Positions 11,126 through 22,741 of a DNA stretch of 64,000 nucleotides are shown here, in pieces; within the stretch, counting starts at the first letter, position 1, and the number at the start of each line of letters is the position of its first letter. This DNA is from Cladosporium sp. IMV 00045 (lineage: Eukaryota > Ascomycota > Dothideomycetes > Cladosporiales > Cladosporiaceae). The notes under the pieces are model-generated. The model was not told where the DNA came from. It saw nothing but the letters and a program-made list of their open reading frames with translations, and made no database searches. The DNA is taken from positions 1 to 64,000 of the forward strand of contig MSJI02000663.1 of assembly GCA_001931905.2 (NCBI GenBank), given 5' to 3'. Position numbers and translations under genes: made by a program.

Positions 11126-11865
11126 ATGGTCTGGCAACTAATCTCCGCCACCCCCTCTCCCTACGCACGCAAAGTGCGCATAGCCCTACAAGAAAAGAAC
11201 CTCCCCTTCGAACTAAAGACCGAAGTTCCCTGGGACCACACGACCGAAACACCCCAATACAATCCTCTCGAGAAACTGCCCGTCCTAGTCTTCAACGACG
11301 GCCAGCCGGCGGTCTATGAATCGCACTACATTCTCGAATACCTCGAAGCAAAACACCCGGAGCCCTCTTTACTACCATCACTCGACCAAGTCGATGATCG
11401 CCTCCTCGTGAAGCAAATCGAAGTCGTGGCCGATGGGATCTGCGACGCGCTCGTGTTGGCTTTCTTCGAAAAGCAGAGAGACGTAGAAAAACAGAGCAAG
11501 CCATGGCTAGACCGGTAAGCAAAGAAACCAACTCACCGATATCAACCAAACAGAATCATCCTCCACACGCGAGTCACCCACTAACCCCCTCCCCTCCCAG
11601 CCAAATGCGCAAAGTCTCCGGCGGCCTACGCGCCCTCGCCACCTGGGTTGAGCAGAGCGAGGGTGGTTTCTTGGTGCAGAATCGCCTCACACACGCGGAT
11701 CTCGCGGTCGGCAGCGTGCTGGGGTTCATGCACGTGCGCTGGCCGCAGCATGGTTGGAAAGAGGAGTATCCGCACCTCGAGCGATATTGGAAGAACTTGG
11801 ATCAGAGGCCGAGTTTTGCGAGCACGAGGCCGGCGCCGCAGAAGTTTACTGATCCGGTTGTTTAG
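11126..11865 (+). CDS. Glutathione S-transferase-like protein
   Basis: Two exons, 11126-11514 and 11601-11865, joined across an 86-base intron (GTAAGC...CCCAG). The product is 217 residues, the normal GST length. The N-terminal thioredoxin-fold half starts MVWQLISATPSPYARKVRI; the Ser-Pro-Tyr after strand 1 is the usual place for the catalytic Ser/Cys of omega/zeta/beta-like GSTs. It carries the glutathione-binding cis-Pro (EKLPVLVF) and the YESHYILEYLE motif (usually ESxxI). The C-terminal helical domain contains the HADLAVGSVLGFM segment expected in helix alpha-6. The family conjugates glutathione to electrophiles or reduces thiols. The specific substrate is unknown. Confidence 0.85.
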
Positions 11866-12156
11866 ATGCTGGGTGGGTTGTTACTTAGTTGAGGTAGTTT
11901 GGGAAATATGTGGTCGTAAACCTCCCGAGTAGTATGATTTCGATGATCAAAGGCAGGCAACGAGGATGCAGATGTGAATTTGAGGGAGCGATGATAAACA
12001 CTTATTCTTGTCTCACTGCATGAACGGGGACATACAACATTTCACGAGCCTCATCAACGAAATCACGGGTGCAATGCCCATGACATCTCACAACGACCAT
12101 AGTCCTCGCCCATTGACTTCCCCCATCACCTCTGCCCTTTCGCCCAACTCACTCCC

Positions 12157-14857
12157 CTATTCAAACTCCCTCCTCCCCACCGCCAAAAACGTCAAACTCC
12201 AAAGCTGCCTGACATTACTCTCCGTCGGCGACACGCCCGGCGGCGGCGGCAGTGATCCCAACGGCGTGAACTGAAAGTCGCCATCGCGGTACACCCAACT
12301 CCAGACCTCGGAGCTCAAGTTCTCCGAATTCGCTTCGATGAGGTCCCAGAGGTGGTTGTACGCTGCAAGGACGTTGGCGTGCGTAGCGTCGTCGGTGCAG
12401 AAGTCTGGTGCGGATGGGGAGGTGCAGCGCGCGAGTTGGCGTTCGAGTCCGGCGGCCTGTTGGGGGTTGGATTAGGTTTGTGGGTTTGATGAGAGGGTTT
12501 TATGTAATCAATGGGAGGGATGGGGTGGGGGAGCTTACCATCATTGAGAGTTGCCAGCTCCAGACGACGGTCTATTTGATATCTCGGTCAGCATGCATGT
12601 CTTGACTGTGGTTCTATTCTGGTCTACTCACCCCGTGATAAGCGTTGTTGCTGAAATTCGCAACATAGATAGGATCGCCACCATACGCCGGATTAGCCAC
12701 GAGGGCACCCACCGGCGTGCTCAGCCCGACAGGATACGGTTGCAAGAGGTTATTGGCAGTCTGATTGACGAACTGCGTAAGTTGCGTCTGATTCGTCGTG
12801 TTGAGCAAGAAATGCCGGAAGCAATCGTCCGTGTTCATCACTTTCACGAGCGGCTGATCGTTGTTGCCATCCAGCGCAAGGCCATGATAGACGACGTCGG
12901 AAGTGACGTTGTCCGAGTGCGATGGGAACCCAAAGCCAGCAGCGTCGGTGTACTCCTCGACAAGGCTACGCGCTTCGTCTTTTGGGACCGTGACTTCGAA
13001 GAAAGCGAGCGTCTCGTCTTCCCAGACTTTAGCGTGCTCGCTTGCTGTCTTATTCCAATCCGCATGCTCCGGGAAGAAACCTGCGGCGGAGAGTGCCGCG
13101 ATCGAACGGAGAGCGGCTGGCACAAGAGCGGCGTTCACGTCGTATGGGATGCGGCCGCCGCCGATGCCGTAGGTGCTGTCGCGCCATTCGCCGACGATCT
13201 CGCCTTCTTTGAGGTGGATGAGATTGTCCTTTGTTTGGCCGTCAGGCTGGGCGAAGGCGGAGGTTGTGTTCATGATCTTCTCGGCACTGATGCGAGCCAG
13301 GTCTTCGTAGGTCAGGCCGGCGTTGTCCGGATCGACGGTCGCTTCGGTCGAGAAGAAGTCGTCGATCCTGTCTTTGCCTATTTGACTGTCGACGAAATAA
13401 GTCTTCATGACGATGGGTAGGAAGAAGTCCGTATCGATCATCTTGTAGTCGTATTGTGGTGCGGTGCTTGTGATGTTGTCTTGTTGGTTGAGATACGTTG
13501 CATAGTCTCCAATGGTCTCTTCGTGGCAGACTGTGCCGTCAGTACGGTTGATACGCTCGAGGACTGCGCTGATGACGGCTTCGGTAGCACTGCCGTTGCC
13601 TTCTGATAGCACTGGCTCGAGGAGCAGATAGGCGATCATGCTGTCGCGGCCGAAATAAGTAAGAAACCTCCAAGCACCAGCAAGTATCTTCTCAGAGTAT
13701 GACAAGAAAGAAAGCGACTCTGTCTGATCCGGGCTCTGTGCAATCAGGCCTTGAGATTCTTCATTCAGCACATCCATAGCACTGAGCTGCTCAAGCTGTG
13801 GGTAGTCGAACGAGGCGGTGAAGTCGTACGTCCCAGCCTCAAAGTTCAGCAGACCATTGTCGATACTCAGGCTTCCGTCGTCAGCTTCAGGAGTGAACGA
13901 AATGAGAGTACTAGTCTTATTGTCCAGCCATGTCCTTCCATAGAATCCAATCCCACTCTCCAGCTGAAGGGTAGTAGCATTCTGAATCTCGGGTATCAGA
14001 AGGGAAGGCCCTTCAGTGAAGTCTCTGATCGTGCGAATGCTTCCCAGAATCGGTACAGTGAGAGTGGCGGAGGAGTTGAACCTCACACGGCCGGTTATTC
14101 CCACTCTTGGATTGTCGGAAGTCGAGCTTCCATTTTCAGCATCGTGAAAGGGCGAAAGAGGCTGATCCGACGTTCCATTCACCAGCTCGATTCCCAGTGA
14201 ACCATTTACGCCATTTTGCGGCGCGAAGAAAGTGACAACGCCAGAGTTGCCTGCAGGCCAGGCAATCAATAGACGTGGTCCGATGATAGTCAAATTGCTA
14301 TCCTCCAACGGACTGGTGACGACCACCTGGTTAGCTCCATGGCAGTCTGATAAGAAGTAGTTCTCGTAAGGCGGGTCGCTGAGATGCAGAGTTCTTGGGG
14401 TCTCGGAGCATGAGTTGGCGCCAGAAGAAGAAGTACGGTTCGAGTTGTTATCCGCAGATCCACTGGAGGTTGCTGTAGCTGTTGCAGATGGTCCGGTGCC
14501 CGTCATGGCAGATGAGCTTCCTCCAACAGATCCTGCTCCAGTGCCACCGTGGGAATCGACCAGCTTTCCCTGATCATCACAAGAGTACATATCTGGCAGA
14601 TAGCAGTCTTGACCACATTTCAGTGTCGGAACGCCATTGAGGAAAGGGCAAAGAAAGTCTCCATCGTAGCAAGTGTACTGTGAGACATGTTAACGCTCAT
14701 CTATTGAGGGCCAGAACAAGAGTGTTCATACCTTGTCAGCAGAGTATCTCGCCTCACCGCACGCCTGCAACTCATTCTCCGTTTCTGCTTGTTGCGGCAG
14801 CGCGGACGCACTGGTGATAGCCAATAACGCCAATCTGACAAAACGATTCAAAGCCAT
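12157..14857 (-). CDS. Secreted glycogen-debranching-enzyme-like glycosidase with CBM52-like N-terminus
   Basis: Four exons: 14732-14857, 12632-14677, 12539-12571 and 12157-12456. All introns are phase 0 (54, 60 and 82 bases). The product is 834 residues. It starts with a signal peptide (MALNRFVRLALLAITSASAL). Then comes a Cys-rich module, ACGEARYSADK|YTCYDGDFLCP...CGQDCYLPDMYSCDD, that matches the CBM52-type pattern. A Ser/Thr-rich linker and a long domain follow. That domain includes YFGRDSMIAYLLLEPVLS, CHEETIGDY and EWRDSTYGIGGGRIPYDVNA, the marks of the (alpha/alpha)6-barrel debranching-enzyme-like proteins seen in ascomycetes. There are many N-glycosylation sites (NxS/T). It probably acts outside the cell on alpha-glucan or a related polysaccharide; activity is inferred only. 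Exon 3 is just 11 codons. Confidence 0.85.
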
Positions 14858-16086
14858 CTTCGTCGAGAGCCTTGGAAGCTCGATCCTTCACCGGTGAATG
14901 TTGCTTGCTTGTCTTCAAATCCAGACTAGCGCATGCAGTTGCATCAATCACAATCTCTTCGTTCAGGTTCTCTTCAATGATTTTGAAGGACAATGATACA
15001 AATCCTCAAGCCAACCACCGACATAAATGTAGCACATCCAAGCCAACCCCAATGTCCGAGGTTAAAGACTCCCCAAGACCTACTGCGCCCAGTGAGTGGG
15101 TATTGCGTTTCCCGCAGCAGTCTTTCGAATGTAACCATCGTCATCGTCAGCCCATAGACGTCAGAACGAATGAGGGTCTGCTCTTGTCATCAGCAGAGAA
15201 AGTGGCTTCCCGAGGTGCGGGGGTGAAGTGAACAAGATGAGAGAAAGATCGATAGAGTTCAGACGGATCCAGGAACCGGAGTCTTTGGCGAACACTCGAA
15301 GTCTAAACTGCCGATTTACAGCTTCTTGTGAGGTGGGGTTTGAGTTCCAGTGATGAGATGATGTGAAGGTGCAGCAATCTAGCTACATGTACTCAGGAGA
15401 CTTTCCGAGATTTGGGCCGAGCTAGGCAGTCGATCGATCATGTAAGGTATCATGCTAGAGCAGTCTATACCTACGAAAATCGTGATCATGTCTGAATTAG
15501 GTACCGTGCTAGGTCGTTAGTCTGTACGTTCAGAATACCTACTCAGTATATTAGCTAGAACTGCTCTACTTACATGCTATTACATTTCCTTGATCTATAT
15601 TATGATGTTCTTTCAGTGCTATTGTTTCTTTTGGACTAATAAGAGTCTCTGAAGATCGTTTGGTCGATACATGTACTCACGTTTTGAGAAACAACAGGCT
15701 CTTAGGCTAGCGTACTACGGAGAATTATTACGATCACCTACTGGTACAATAGATGAAGTACATGCAGCCTTGTTAGACGATGGTGAATTCGAGGCGTACA
15801 GGAGCTTGATATAGACGCAGAATTAGAACTGAATAAACAATCATCATATCTACACATGTAGATCAACGACTGCACAAACGCTTTTTGTCATTATACACCT
15901 TCCCAACCGAACGCCCGTCGCTAAATGACATTTCGTTCGATCAACCACGCATTAACGCAAGTAGAAGGGAGAAGATTCCCTCTTAGACTCACAGTATCAC
16001 CAGCTATTCTAGAGTCACCCGTCTCTCGCCGTCGTGATGTTCAAAGTCCCCACGCATCCTAACCACGATTCTATGCCACCACCGCC
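14858..16086. other. Intergenic region with AT-rich centre
   Basis: The upstream region of the debranching-enzyme-like gene and the 3' flank of the GFA-domain gene, both minus. The centre (about 15380-15860) is relatively AT-rich and has repeated TACATGTA-type short palindromes. No supported reading frame or RNA gene was found. Confidence 0.4.
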
Positions 16087-16970
16087 TCAATCCCCCAACT
16101 TCACCCTCTTGTTCGCACTCCCACCCTCCACCTCCTGCATAACAGCATCATCGCCATCCCCGCCCTCAATCTCCGTAACCTCCCACTCGACCCTCGACCG
16201 TCCATCAGCGCTCGTATGCCCACCCCTCTGCCTCTTAATCCTGCCCAACCTGCTATCCTCCACCAATTCCTCAAAAAACGGCATGCCGCGATTCCTCATC
16301 GCGTCCGGCGCCCTCAGACTCGCCAATCTCTTCTCTCCCCTTGCTTGCCCCTCATCCATCTCCTCCTCCTCTCCCTCACTCCCACTACTACTCCCGCTCT
16401 CATTCGAGCCCAGCCACCCCATCTCCTCCAACAACCCCAAACTCTCGCCCCAGAGACTGCCGAGCGTGACGTCCATGTAGTCACCTTCACCTCCACCCTC
16501 TCTCCCACCAACAGCTTCACCCTCCCCTTCTCTCCAAGCGCTCAAATGCGTCCCGCAGTATCCGCAGAACTGCTTGCGGATTTCTCGCCCTCCATTACCA
16601 CCACCACTGGTGTTGTTGGCGAGGGAAGCGGGCGTGTAGAAGGTGCGGCGGATGGAAGCGTGCGATTCGTCGGGGAAAAACGCCTGCGTGCTACTGTGGT
16701 ACCAGGCGAGGGGGATGCGGAGCCAGGCTGTGAGGGGGGCGGCTTGGGAGCGGCCTTGGAGAGGGTTTGTTAGATGGGTTTGGTTTTGAGGAGGGGTGTG
16801 TTGCTGGAGAAGGGGTTGTTGGACTTACGAGTCGCGCGGCTGTTGTCGAAGAAGACGTGGGCGTGCGAGTGCGCTGAAGTGGTGTTGGGCGGGATCGCAA
16901 TGGCGTATTGGTTGCGTTCGCAGGCGCAGGAGCCGTAGAGGTTGTTGTGGTCGGGTGGTTGGGTTGCCAT
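16087..16970 (-). CDS. CENP-V/GFA domain protein
   Basis: Two exons, 16829-16970 and 16087-16754, with a 74-base intron (GTAAGT...CCAAG). The product is 269 residues. The GFA (glutathione-dependent formaldehyde-activating enzyme-like) fold is shown by the N-terminal zinc ligands YGSCACERNQY, the HVFFDNSRA strand, FFPDESHASIRRTFYTPASL, and the second Cys pair FCGYCGTHLSAW. The fungal tail continues DYMDVTLGSLWGESLGLLEEMGW and then becomes acidic and Ser/Glu-rich. Despite the family name, few members have proven formaldehyde activity, so the reaction is unknown. The spliced frame removes an internal stop, which supports the intron. Confidence 0.85.
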
Positions 16971-18961
16971 GTTTGGGTTGGTTGTTTGTGGCTGTCGATT
17001 GACGGACGGGAGAATCGAGTGAACTCCGTGAGAGGTTTTGATCTACACTTGAGGTGTTATGTGAGAGGTCCGTTGCAGAGAGAGCTCAAGCTGCTCGAAT
17101 CTTCTCGGTGCGCGGTTCAGATGTGATTATGACGTAATCTTGAGCATCGAATGGCCTCGAGGCCTTCAATGTTGTCGGTTTCTACATGTACATGTATGTG
17201 AATTGGTGATACGGGAGTCTTGCCAACGGCTGAGTATGTTAGTAAAATGGTCGTCTGTAATGTAACCTGTCCGTCATGATTTTCTATCTCGAACATGCTG
17301 AGTTGTATACATGTATGGGCTGGTCAATGAATTTATTAGAGTCGCTGAGGTCCGAAGGTCACTGATGCCTTAGGATGTCTTCCAGGCATGTATTCTAGGT
17401 CCCTCCCGACCACATGGATACATGTAAGGTAGCATGCAACCATGCGTTCCCAAAGACATGGTATGAAAGTGCCCAGGAAATTCATCTTTCTTTTTCGAAC
17501 CCTTCATCTCACAGACAACGGGCGAGAAGGACAGAGTAGTAGAATTCCCAATCGCTTTCCCCAGACTTTTCGTACGTCAACTCGCATAACGAACTGAAGT
17601 GAATGAAGTTGCCGGTTGCCCCGAACACTAACAAAGACTACTAGTAGGGGATTAGCTTTGTTGACAAGTAACGCACGCTTGTTGTTTTGGCTACTTTTCG
17701 CCCCTGCCACCCCATTATTTACTCTGGCTAGTCCGCATCGCGATCACGCTGTCGCTGCGTCTGCACGCTCCTTAAGCAGTATTCTGGAGACGTGGCAGAA
17801 GCGGTGAGGCTACAGCTGTGGATATCCTCGATTGCCATGCATGGGAAGTGGGCATCGGTAGCTAATAGCGTGTCGCCAGCGCTATAGACGGCGTGGACTG
17901 GACGGTGTCAGACCACGAATGAGAGCGTCTGACACCGGCGGCAATCTACCCGATTCGCCTGGAAACGTGACTTTTCTTTTCTGTCGCCTTCTCTCTTATT
18001 GCGAGGCTGGGACGGTAGGGAACGAGTGCGCCGAGCGAGGCCGGGCCTGCGAGGGTGGAGGGCAGAGGGGCGAAAGGCATAGCCATCAAAAGCTATTCGA
18101 TCGTTTGGACAACCAGCTTGCAGTAGTAGGCGCTGGGTGATCAACATAAGGGAGATTTTTCCCATCTGCCAGTACTACAAGGAAGATACCTACATTTCAC
18201 AACAATAGCATTATTCGATGCCGGCATGAGCGCAACTACCCGTCTGCCTTGACAAGGTGTGTCCTTGTCCGGCAGTCTTCACATCGGACTGCCTTATTAA
18301 CCAGCCATACAACACAGTCAGACATCACCCTTGATCCTTCGCTGCCGCCTGCCTTCCCTTCCCTCCCTTCGCCCTCCCGCTGCCAGACGTGCGTCGCCAG
18401 TCGCCAGCCGAGCCGCCGCGCCGCCGCCGCCGTCTGTGCAGCGCCGTTTCAGACCAAACACAAGAAAACACCCACGCAGACACCTACGCAACCAGGCACC
18501 GAAACCTCTCGCCTTCTGGCTCACTACTGCTCTCCCCGGAGTCAGTGAGTGGGCAATTGTTCAAGTGATCTGAGACCGTCGTCGTCCCTGGTTCATAACC
18601 TACGCCTCGTGGTTTCAACCCTACCACTGCCACAACCTCCGCGAGGCGTTTTTGATTATTAGCTCGACTTTTGGGCTCATTATTATTACAATCATCACCA
18701 GGGGTCTGACAGCTCCAATATACCCGCAACGCACTTTCCTCCTCTTTCGGGCAATCCTGCATACGGACACACTTTTCAAGCACCGCATCCAGCAACACTC
18801 CACCACCAATCCTCGCACATCTGGTCTTATGCCTCTGCTACACACACCTTGTCGCATCCGCAGAATACACACTTCCCACGACAAACAACACAATTGACCA
18901 AGACCTCACATACACACACCAACACCATTCGATCCTGACAACAACCTAAACCAGCGCCACC
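16971..18961. other. Intergenic region between divergent genes
   Basis: A 2-kb region upstream of both the GFA gene (minus) and the proline-rich membrane-protein gene (plus). The part at 17160-17460 has repeated TACATGTA-like palindromes (for example near 17190). From about 18310 to 18960 the plus strand becomes C-rich with CACCA and CAACAC runs just before the ATG at 18962, typical of a long 5' leader. No supported gene. Confidence 0.4.
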
Positions 18962-20626
18962 ATGGATGGCGAGGGGCCACCTCCCCCGCCGCCGCCGCAT
19001 GGTTCCAACCCTCGGTCGGCAGGTGGTGGCCTGCCGGACGGCAACTACGACATCTTCATCGTCCCGCCGCACTCGGCAGGCGGAGGCTTCTTGTACCTCC
19101 CCTCGCTGCAGCCGCACCGCAACAGCTTCATCGCCGGCATCTTCGTCGCCATGGCCGCCATGGGCATCTACGTCGTCGTCATGCCCGTGCTGCAAGCCTG
19201 GCTGATCTCGACTATGGGAGGAAACGGAGCGGGAGTCATGATACTGGTAGCAATAGTGGGACTGGGAGCGTGGGCTTTGGGTAAGACCACGGCGGAGAAT
19301 AGCGCGGGAAGCAGCAGCGGGACAGCAGGTGGGACGGGACACGGTGCGAACAAGGCGGGCGCGGATAGGCAACAGTATAGATCGAATGGACCCGAGTCGC
19401 AAAGCTACACGCCGCCTCCACCTCCTCCTCCACCTCCTCCACCTCAACACGAGGAGCCGCCTCCGCCTCCGCCTCCTCCGCCAGAGCCAGAACCTCCCCC
19501 CAAGCCTAAGCCGTCCGCGGCTCAAAGTGGGTGGGAGAAGGCCAGGGAGGAGACACGACGGAAGGAAGAGGAGAGAAAGCGCACTGAAGAGCTTAGGAAG
19601 AAGAGAGAAGCGGCGCAGAAGATGCGAGAAGAGGCTGAAGCACAGGCTAAAAGGGCTCGAGAAGAGGCCGAGCGCAACGCAAAAGCCAAAGCGGAGAAGG
19701 AGAAGTGGGAGCAAGCTCGAGCACGAGAAAAGGAGCAGCGTGAACGCGATGCGAGAGAGCGTTTAGCACGAGAAAAGGAAGCCCGCGAGAAAGAAGCACG
19801 AGAAAAAGAAGTCAAAGAACGAGAAGCAAAGGCCGCTGCGGAAAAGGCCAAAGCAGCAGCCGAACAAGCCGCCGCCGAACGCACAAAAGCAGCAAGAGAA
19901 CGCCTCGAAAAACTACGACAAGAGCGCGAAGAACGCACCCGCGCCGCCTCCGCCAGCGGCAAACCCAGCCCAACCAAAAACTACGCGCACCCCACCTCCC
20001 GCTCCGCCATAGGAACGGACGACGGCTACTCCTTCCGGCCCTACGACACGCAATCGTCGCCGGCGGCGCGCCACCGCCCCGGCCCCAAAACCTCCGCCAG
20101 CTCCATCTCCGGCCTGAGCGAAAGCAGCTACGCGCCTAGCATGAGCACAGCGCGCACAACCCCTCCCCCCTCCCAGCGCGGCCCCTTCTCCACCACCGAC
20201 CCGAACAAAATCCAGATTCGCGCCGTCTACCTCTTCTCCGACTCCTTCCCGGGCAAACCGACCGCCACTCTCATCGCGGGCGAAGGAAGCGTCACAGACG
20301 GTCTGGTGCTGCGCATCGAAACCGAAGGTCTCTTCATCGACGACGCGGTGAGGGACGTCGGGCAGAGAGAGTGGGATGTGCGCGCTTGGACGCTCAAGCT
20401 CGTCGAGGACGGGAGTGCGCGCGCGAAGGGGCTGCATGTTTTCAGAGCCACCACGAAGGATATGGAGAATAAGAAGTATACGTTTGTGATTGACGCGAAG
20501 GAGGCGTATAAGGTGGGCATTGGCATTAAGAGGTTGCAGCAGGGCAGTTTGGCGACGAAAGTGGGCGCGAAGACGATTAAGGAGAAGGAGATCATGGAGC
20601 TTTTGAGGGGGTTGGAGTGGATTTGA
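18962..20626 (+). CDS. Proline-rich coiled-coil protein with two membrane helices and a conserved C-terminal domain; unknown function
   Basis: A single-exon frame of 554 residues, with CAACC...ACCATGG context at the start. Layout: a Pro/Gly-rich head (1-60); two hydrophobic helices at about 58-80 (IAGIFVAMAAMGIYVVVMPV) and 88-104 (GVMILVAIVGLGAWALG); a polyproline tract (about 145-180); a long charged coiled coil (about 185-325) made of EEERKRTEEL and EKEAREKEAREKE-type heptads; a Ser-rich linker; and a compact C-terminal domain (about 415-554). The C-terminal domain starts IQIRAVYLFSDSFPGKP and ends KEKEIMELLRGLEWI. That domain looks globular and conserved, but I do not recognise its family. 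A cytosolic coiled coil and domain anchored to a membrane is the likely topology. Confidence 0.8.
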   Translation: MDGEGPPPPPPPHGSNPRSAGGGLPDGNYDIFIVPPHSAGGGFLYLPSLQPHRNSFIAGIFVAMAAMGIYVVVMPVLQAWLISTMGGNGAGVMILVAIVGLGAWALGKTTAENSAGSSSGTAGGTGHGANKAGADRQQYRSNGPESQSYTPPPPPPPPPPPQHEEPPPPPPPPPEPEPPPKPKPSAAQSGWEKAREETRRKEEERKRTEELRKKREAAQKMREEAEAQAKRAREEAERNAKAKAEKEKWEQARAREKEQRERDARERLAREKEAREKEAREKEVKEREAKAAAEKAKAAAEQAAAERTKAARERLEKLRQEREERTRAASASGKPSPTKNYAHPTSRSAIGTDDGYSFRPYDTQSSPAARHRPGPKTSASSISGLSESSYAPSMSTARTTPPPSQRGPFSTTDPNKIQIRAVYLFSDSFPGKPTATLIAGEGSVTDGLVLRIETEGLFIDDAVRDVGQREWDVRAWTLKLVEDGSARAKGLHVFRATTKDMENKKYTFVIDAKEAYKVGIGIKRLQQGSLATKVGAKTIKEKEIMELLRGLEWI

Positions 20627-21203
20627 TGAGACTTTTTTCTGGGGTTTCCTTTTTTCTTGAGGAGACGGACGACGGTTTATGCATTGAGCGATACCAGGCG
20701 TTTTATGTTATCTGCTATTTTCTTCTATCGCAAGGGTGGTAGAGTGGAGAGGCTTGGGTTCCGAGGAGAGATGTTTTCCCCTTTGCATTGTTGTTTGTTT
20801 TTTGTCTTTTTCACACTTTTGATACCACACCTCCGTTTCCCGGGCTTAGGGGACACCCACATCACATCACTCCGGCAAAGAAACGCAAATGCCGGTACAT
20901 GTATTCTTGTTTTCGAGTGTACATGTTGTACATACATAGCGAAAAGAAATTCGATTGAACTTGATCCAATGGCATTGAACAAATTGGAAGGGTGAAGTCG
21001 TGAACGAAGATTGAAAAGTTCGCTTTGGATCGTTCGTTCGTCGAAGCTTTTTATCATCGAAAGGCTGTATTCAGATCAAATCACAAAAGACGACGACCAA
21101 CAAAACGGAGGGAGAAGAAAACAAAAAAAAAAAAAAAAAAGAACAGCCTTCAGCCCATTCAAATCATCATAATCAAACAACACCTTCAATCCCACGACCA
21201 ACT
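20627..21203. other. Intergenic region between convergent genes
   Basis: The 3' flanks of two convergent genes. A poly-A run of about 18-19 bases lies at 21122-21140. That run is close to the oxygenase stop and would read as poly-U in its transcript. No gene supported. Confidence 0.45.
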
Positions 21204-22741
21204 TCAAAATCCCAAAATCTCGTTCGCCCTCCTCATAACCGCCCTCTGCCCCTCCGTCAACCCCTCCGCCTCGCCATCCCAAGCCCTAAGCCCAAAAGCC
21301 CTCATCCCCTCCGCCTCATCCACAGCCTTCACATCCCCCACCCCAGGTCTACCGACATGCTCACTCTCGCCCTTCCCACCACCGAAATCCGGACTCGGCG
21401 TGCCCGCCAGAAACGCCCCGCGCTGCCGCGCCAAGTACTCCGCGTTGCCGACGCTCAGCGGGCAGGCGGGAATGTACAGCACGGAAGAATCGGTTTCGCC
21501 CGCGTGCACGCCGTCCACCGCGTGGATCGAGTCGCAGTGCCAGCTCACGTAGTCGCCTGGAGCGACCCGTGGCATGTGCACCATGCTGTGCGGCAGGTCG
21601 AGGTGCGGGTGCAGCGCGTGCCGCAGTTCTTGCCCGTGGCCTGGCGTTGCGCCTTGCAGCCAGGAGTTGGTAGGGGAGACGTCGAGGGTCCAGTTTGAAG
21701 GGTCGAGATGGGATTCAGGGAAAGGGTGGTGGAGTCTTGAGGGATGGGGAAGGGGGTCTTGGGGCTGAAGAAGGGCCGCAGGAGGAAGTAGGCCGTCGCG
21801 CGGCTGAGGAGGGGGTTGACGAGGAGAGTTCCTTCGAACGGCCCTGTGTTGCTCATTGCTAGCCAGCCCTGGAACATGCGGAACATGCTGCACGCGCCCA
21901 CGCCCTGGTAGAGGTCGGAGGTGACGTGCAAGCGCCCGCCCGACTCCCACGGGTCGTAGGCTTCCCAGTCGCCCCGCCAGATGGCGTCGTACACGCCGCC
22001 TTTGCCGTAGCCCTCTGGCTCCCAGCGCTCGCACGAACCGCCGTCGACGTGGGGTCCGAGAGCAAAGCGTGCGTCACCTGGCAGGCGCATGCGCAGGCGG
22101 TCTGCGTAGATGGTCGGGTGGCTGCCGGAGACGAGCGCGGAGGGGTCGGCGGAGTGCCAGAATTCCATGAGGAAGCGCTGCGCTTTGATGAGGTTGGGAT
22201 GCGAGCGGGCCTTGATCTGCGCGGGGGACCAGTAGAGTTCGTAGACTTGCGGGTTTTCAGGTGGGAAGGCTTTGGTGTGCGGGTTGGCAGCGATGTATTC
22301 TCGCAGCTCGCGCTTCAAGTCCAGAGCGTCGCTCTCGGGCACCACGTCGCGGATGACGGCGACGCCGCGCTTCTTGTGCTCGGAGCGGAATTCGGGGCTG
22401 GCGGTGTCGAGGTCTTTGAAGTCGATTTCAGGGACGATGCTGCTGCCTTTTTCGCGGATGAGAGGGATTTCCTCGCGCAGGGTGGCGAGGAGGCGGTTCC
22501 AGGAGGCGTGGAGGGCTTCTTCGTTGCCAGCGACGAGCTTGCGCTTCACTTCGGCGAAGCGAGGGTCGAGAGGTCCGAATTGCATGCCGGAGAGGGAGGC
22601 GAAGGCGTCGGAGATGTCGCCTTCGCGCTTCTCGCCTTGGGTTGTCGTTGCTGCGTTGCGAAGGGTTTTGTATGTGGGCGTTGCTTTGATCATGCAGCGG
22701 CAGCCTGCTCGCCAGGATGGCAGCATTTTTGTGGTCACCAT
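21204..22741 (-). CDS. DUF1479 (YbiU-like) 2OG-Fe(II) oxygenase family protein with internal frameshift
   Basis: The ATG at 22741 opens a frame that matches the DUF1479 family to about residue 345. Marks include RGVAVIRDVVPESDAL, VYELYWSPAQIKARSHPN, the iron-binding HVDGGSCERWEPEGYGKGG, and SGGRLHVTSDLYQGVGACSMF. Past LLRPFFSPK (about 21770-21700) the conserved text moves to another frame. There it continues SNWTLDVSPTNSWLQGATPGHGQEL, HLDLPHSMVHMPRVAPGDYVSWHCDSIHAVD, and so to a stop at 21204. No GT...AG intron fits the gap, so one base is missing (or two added). Without the shift the product would be about 510 residues, normal for the family. The predicted role is oxidation of an unknown small molecule. 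The N-terminus is basic and could target mitochondria (inference). Confidence 0.8.

Noticed and set aside
12551..13420. 289-codon plus-strand frame
   Set aside because: Antisense to the debranching-enzyme-like gene and crosses its introns.
18827..19714. 295-codon minus-strand Leu/Arg-rich frame
   Set aside because: Mirror of the proline-rich and Lys/Glu-rich coding of the plus-strand gene; low-complexity artefact.
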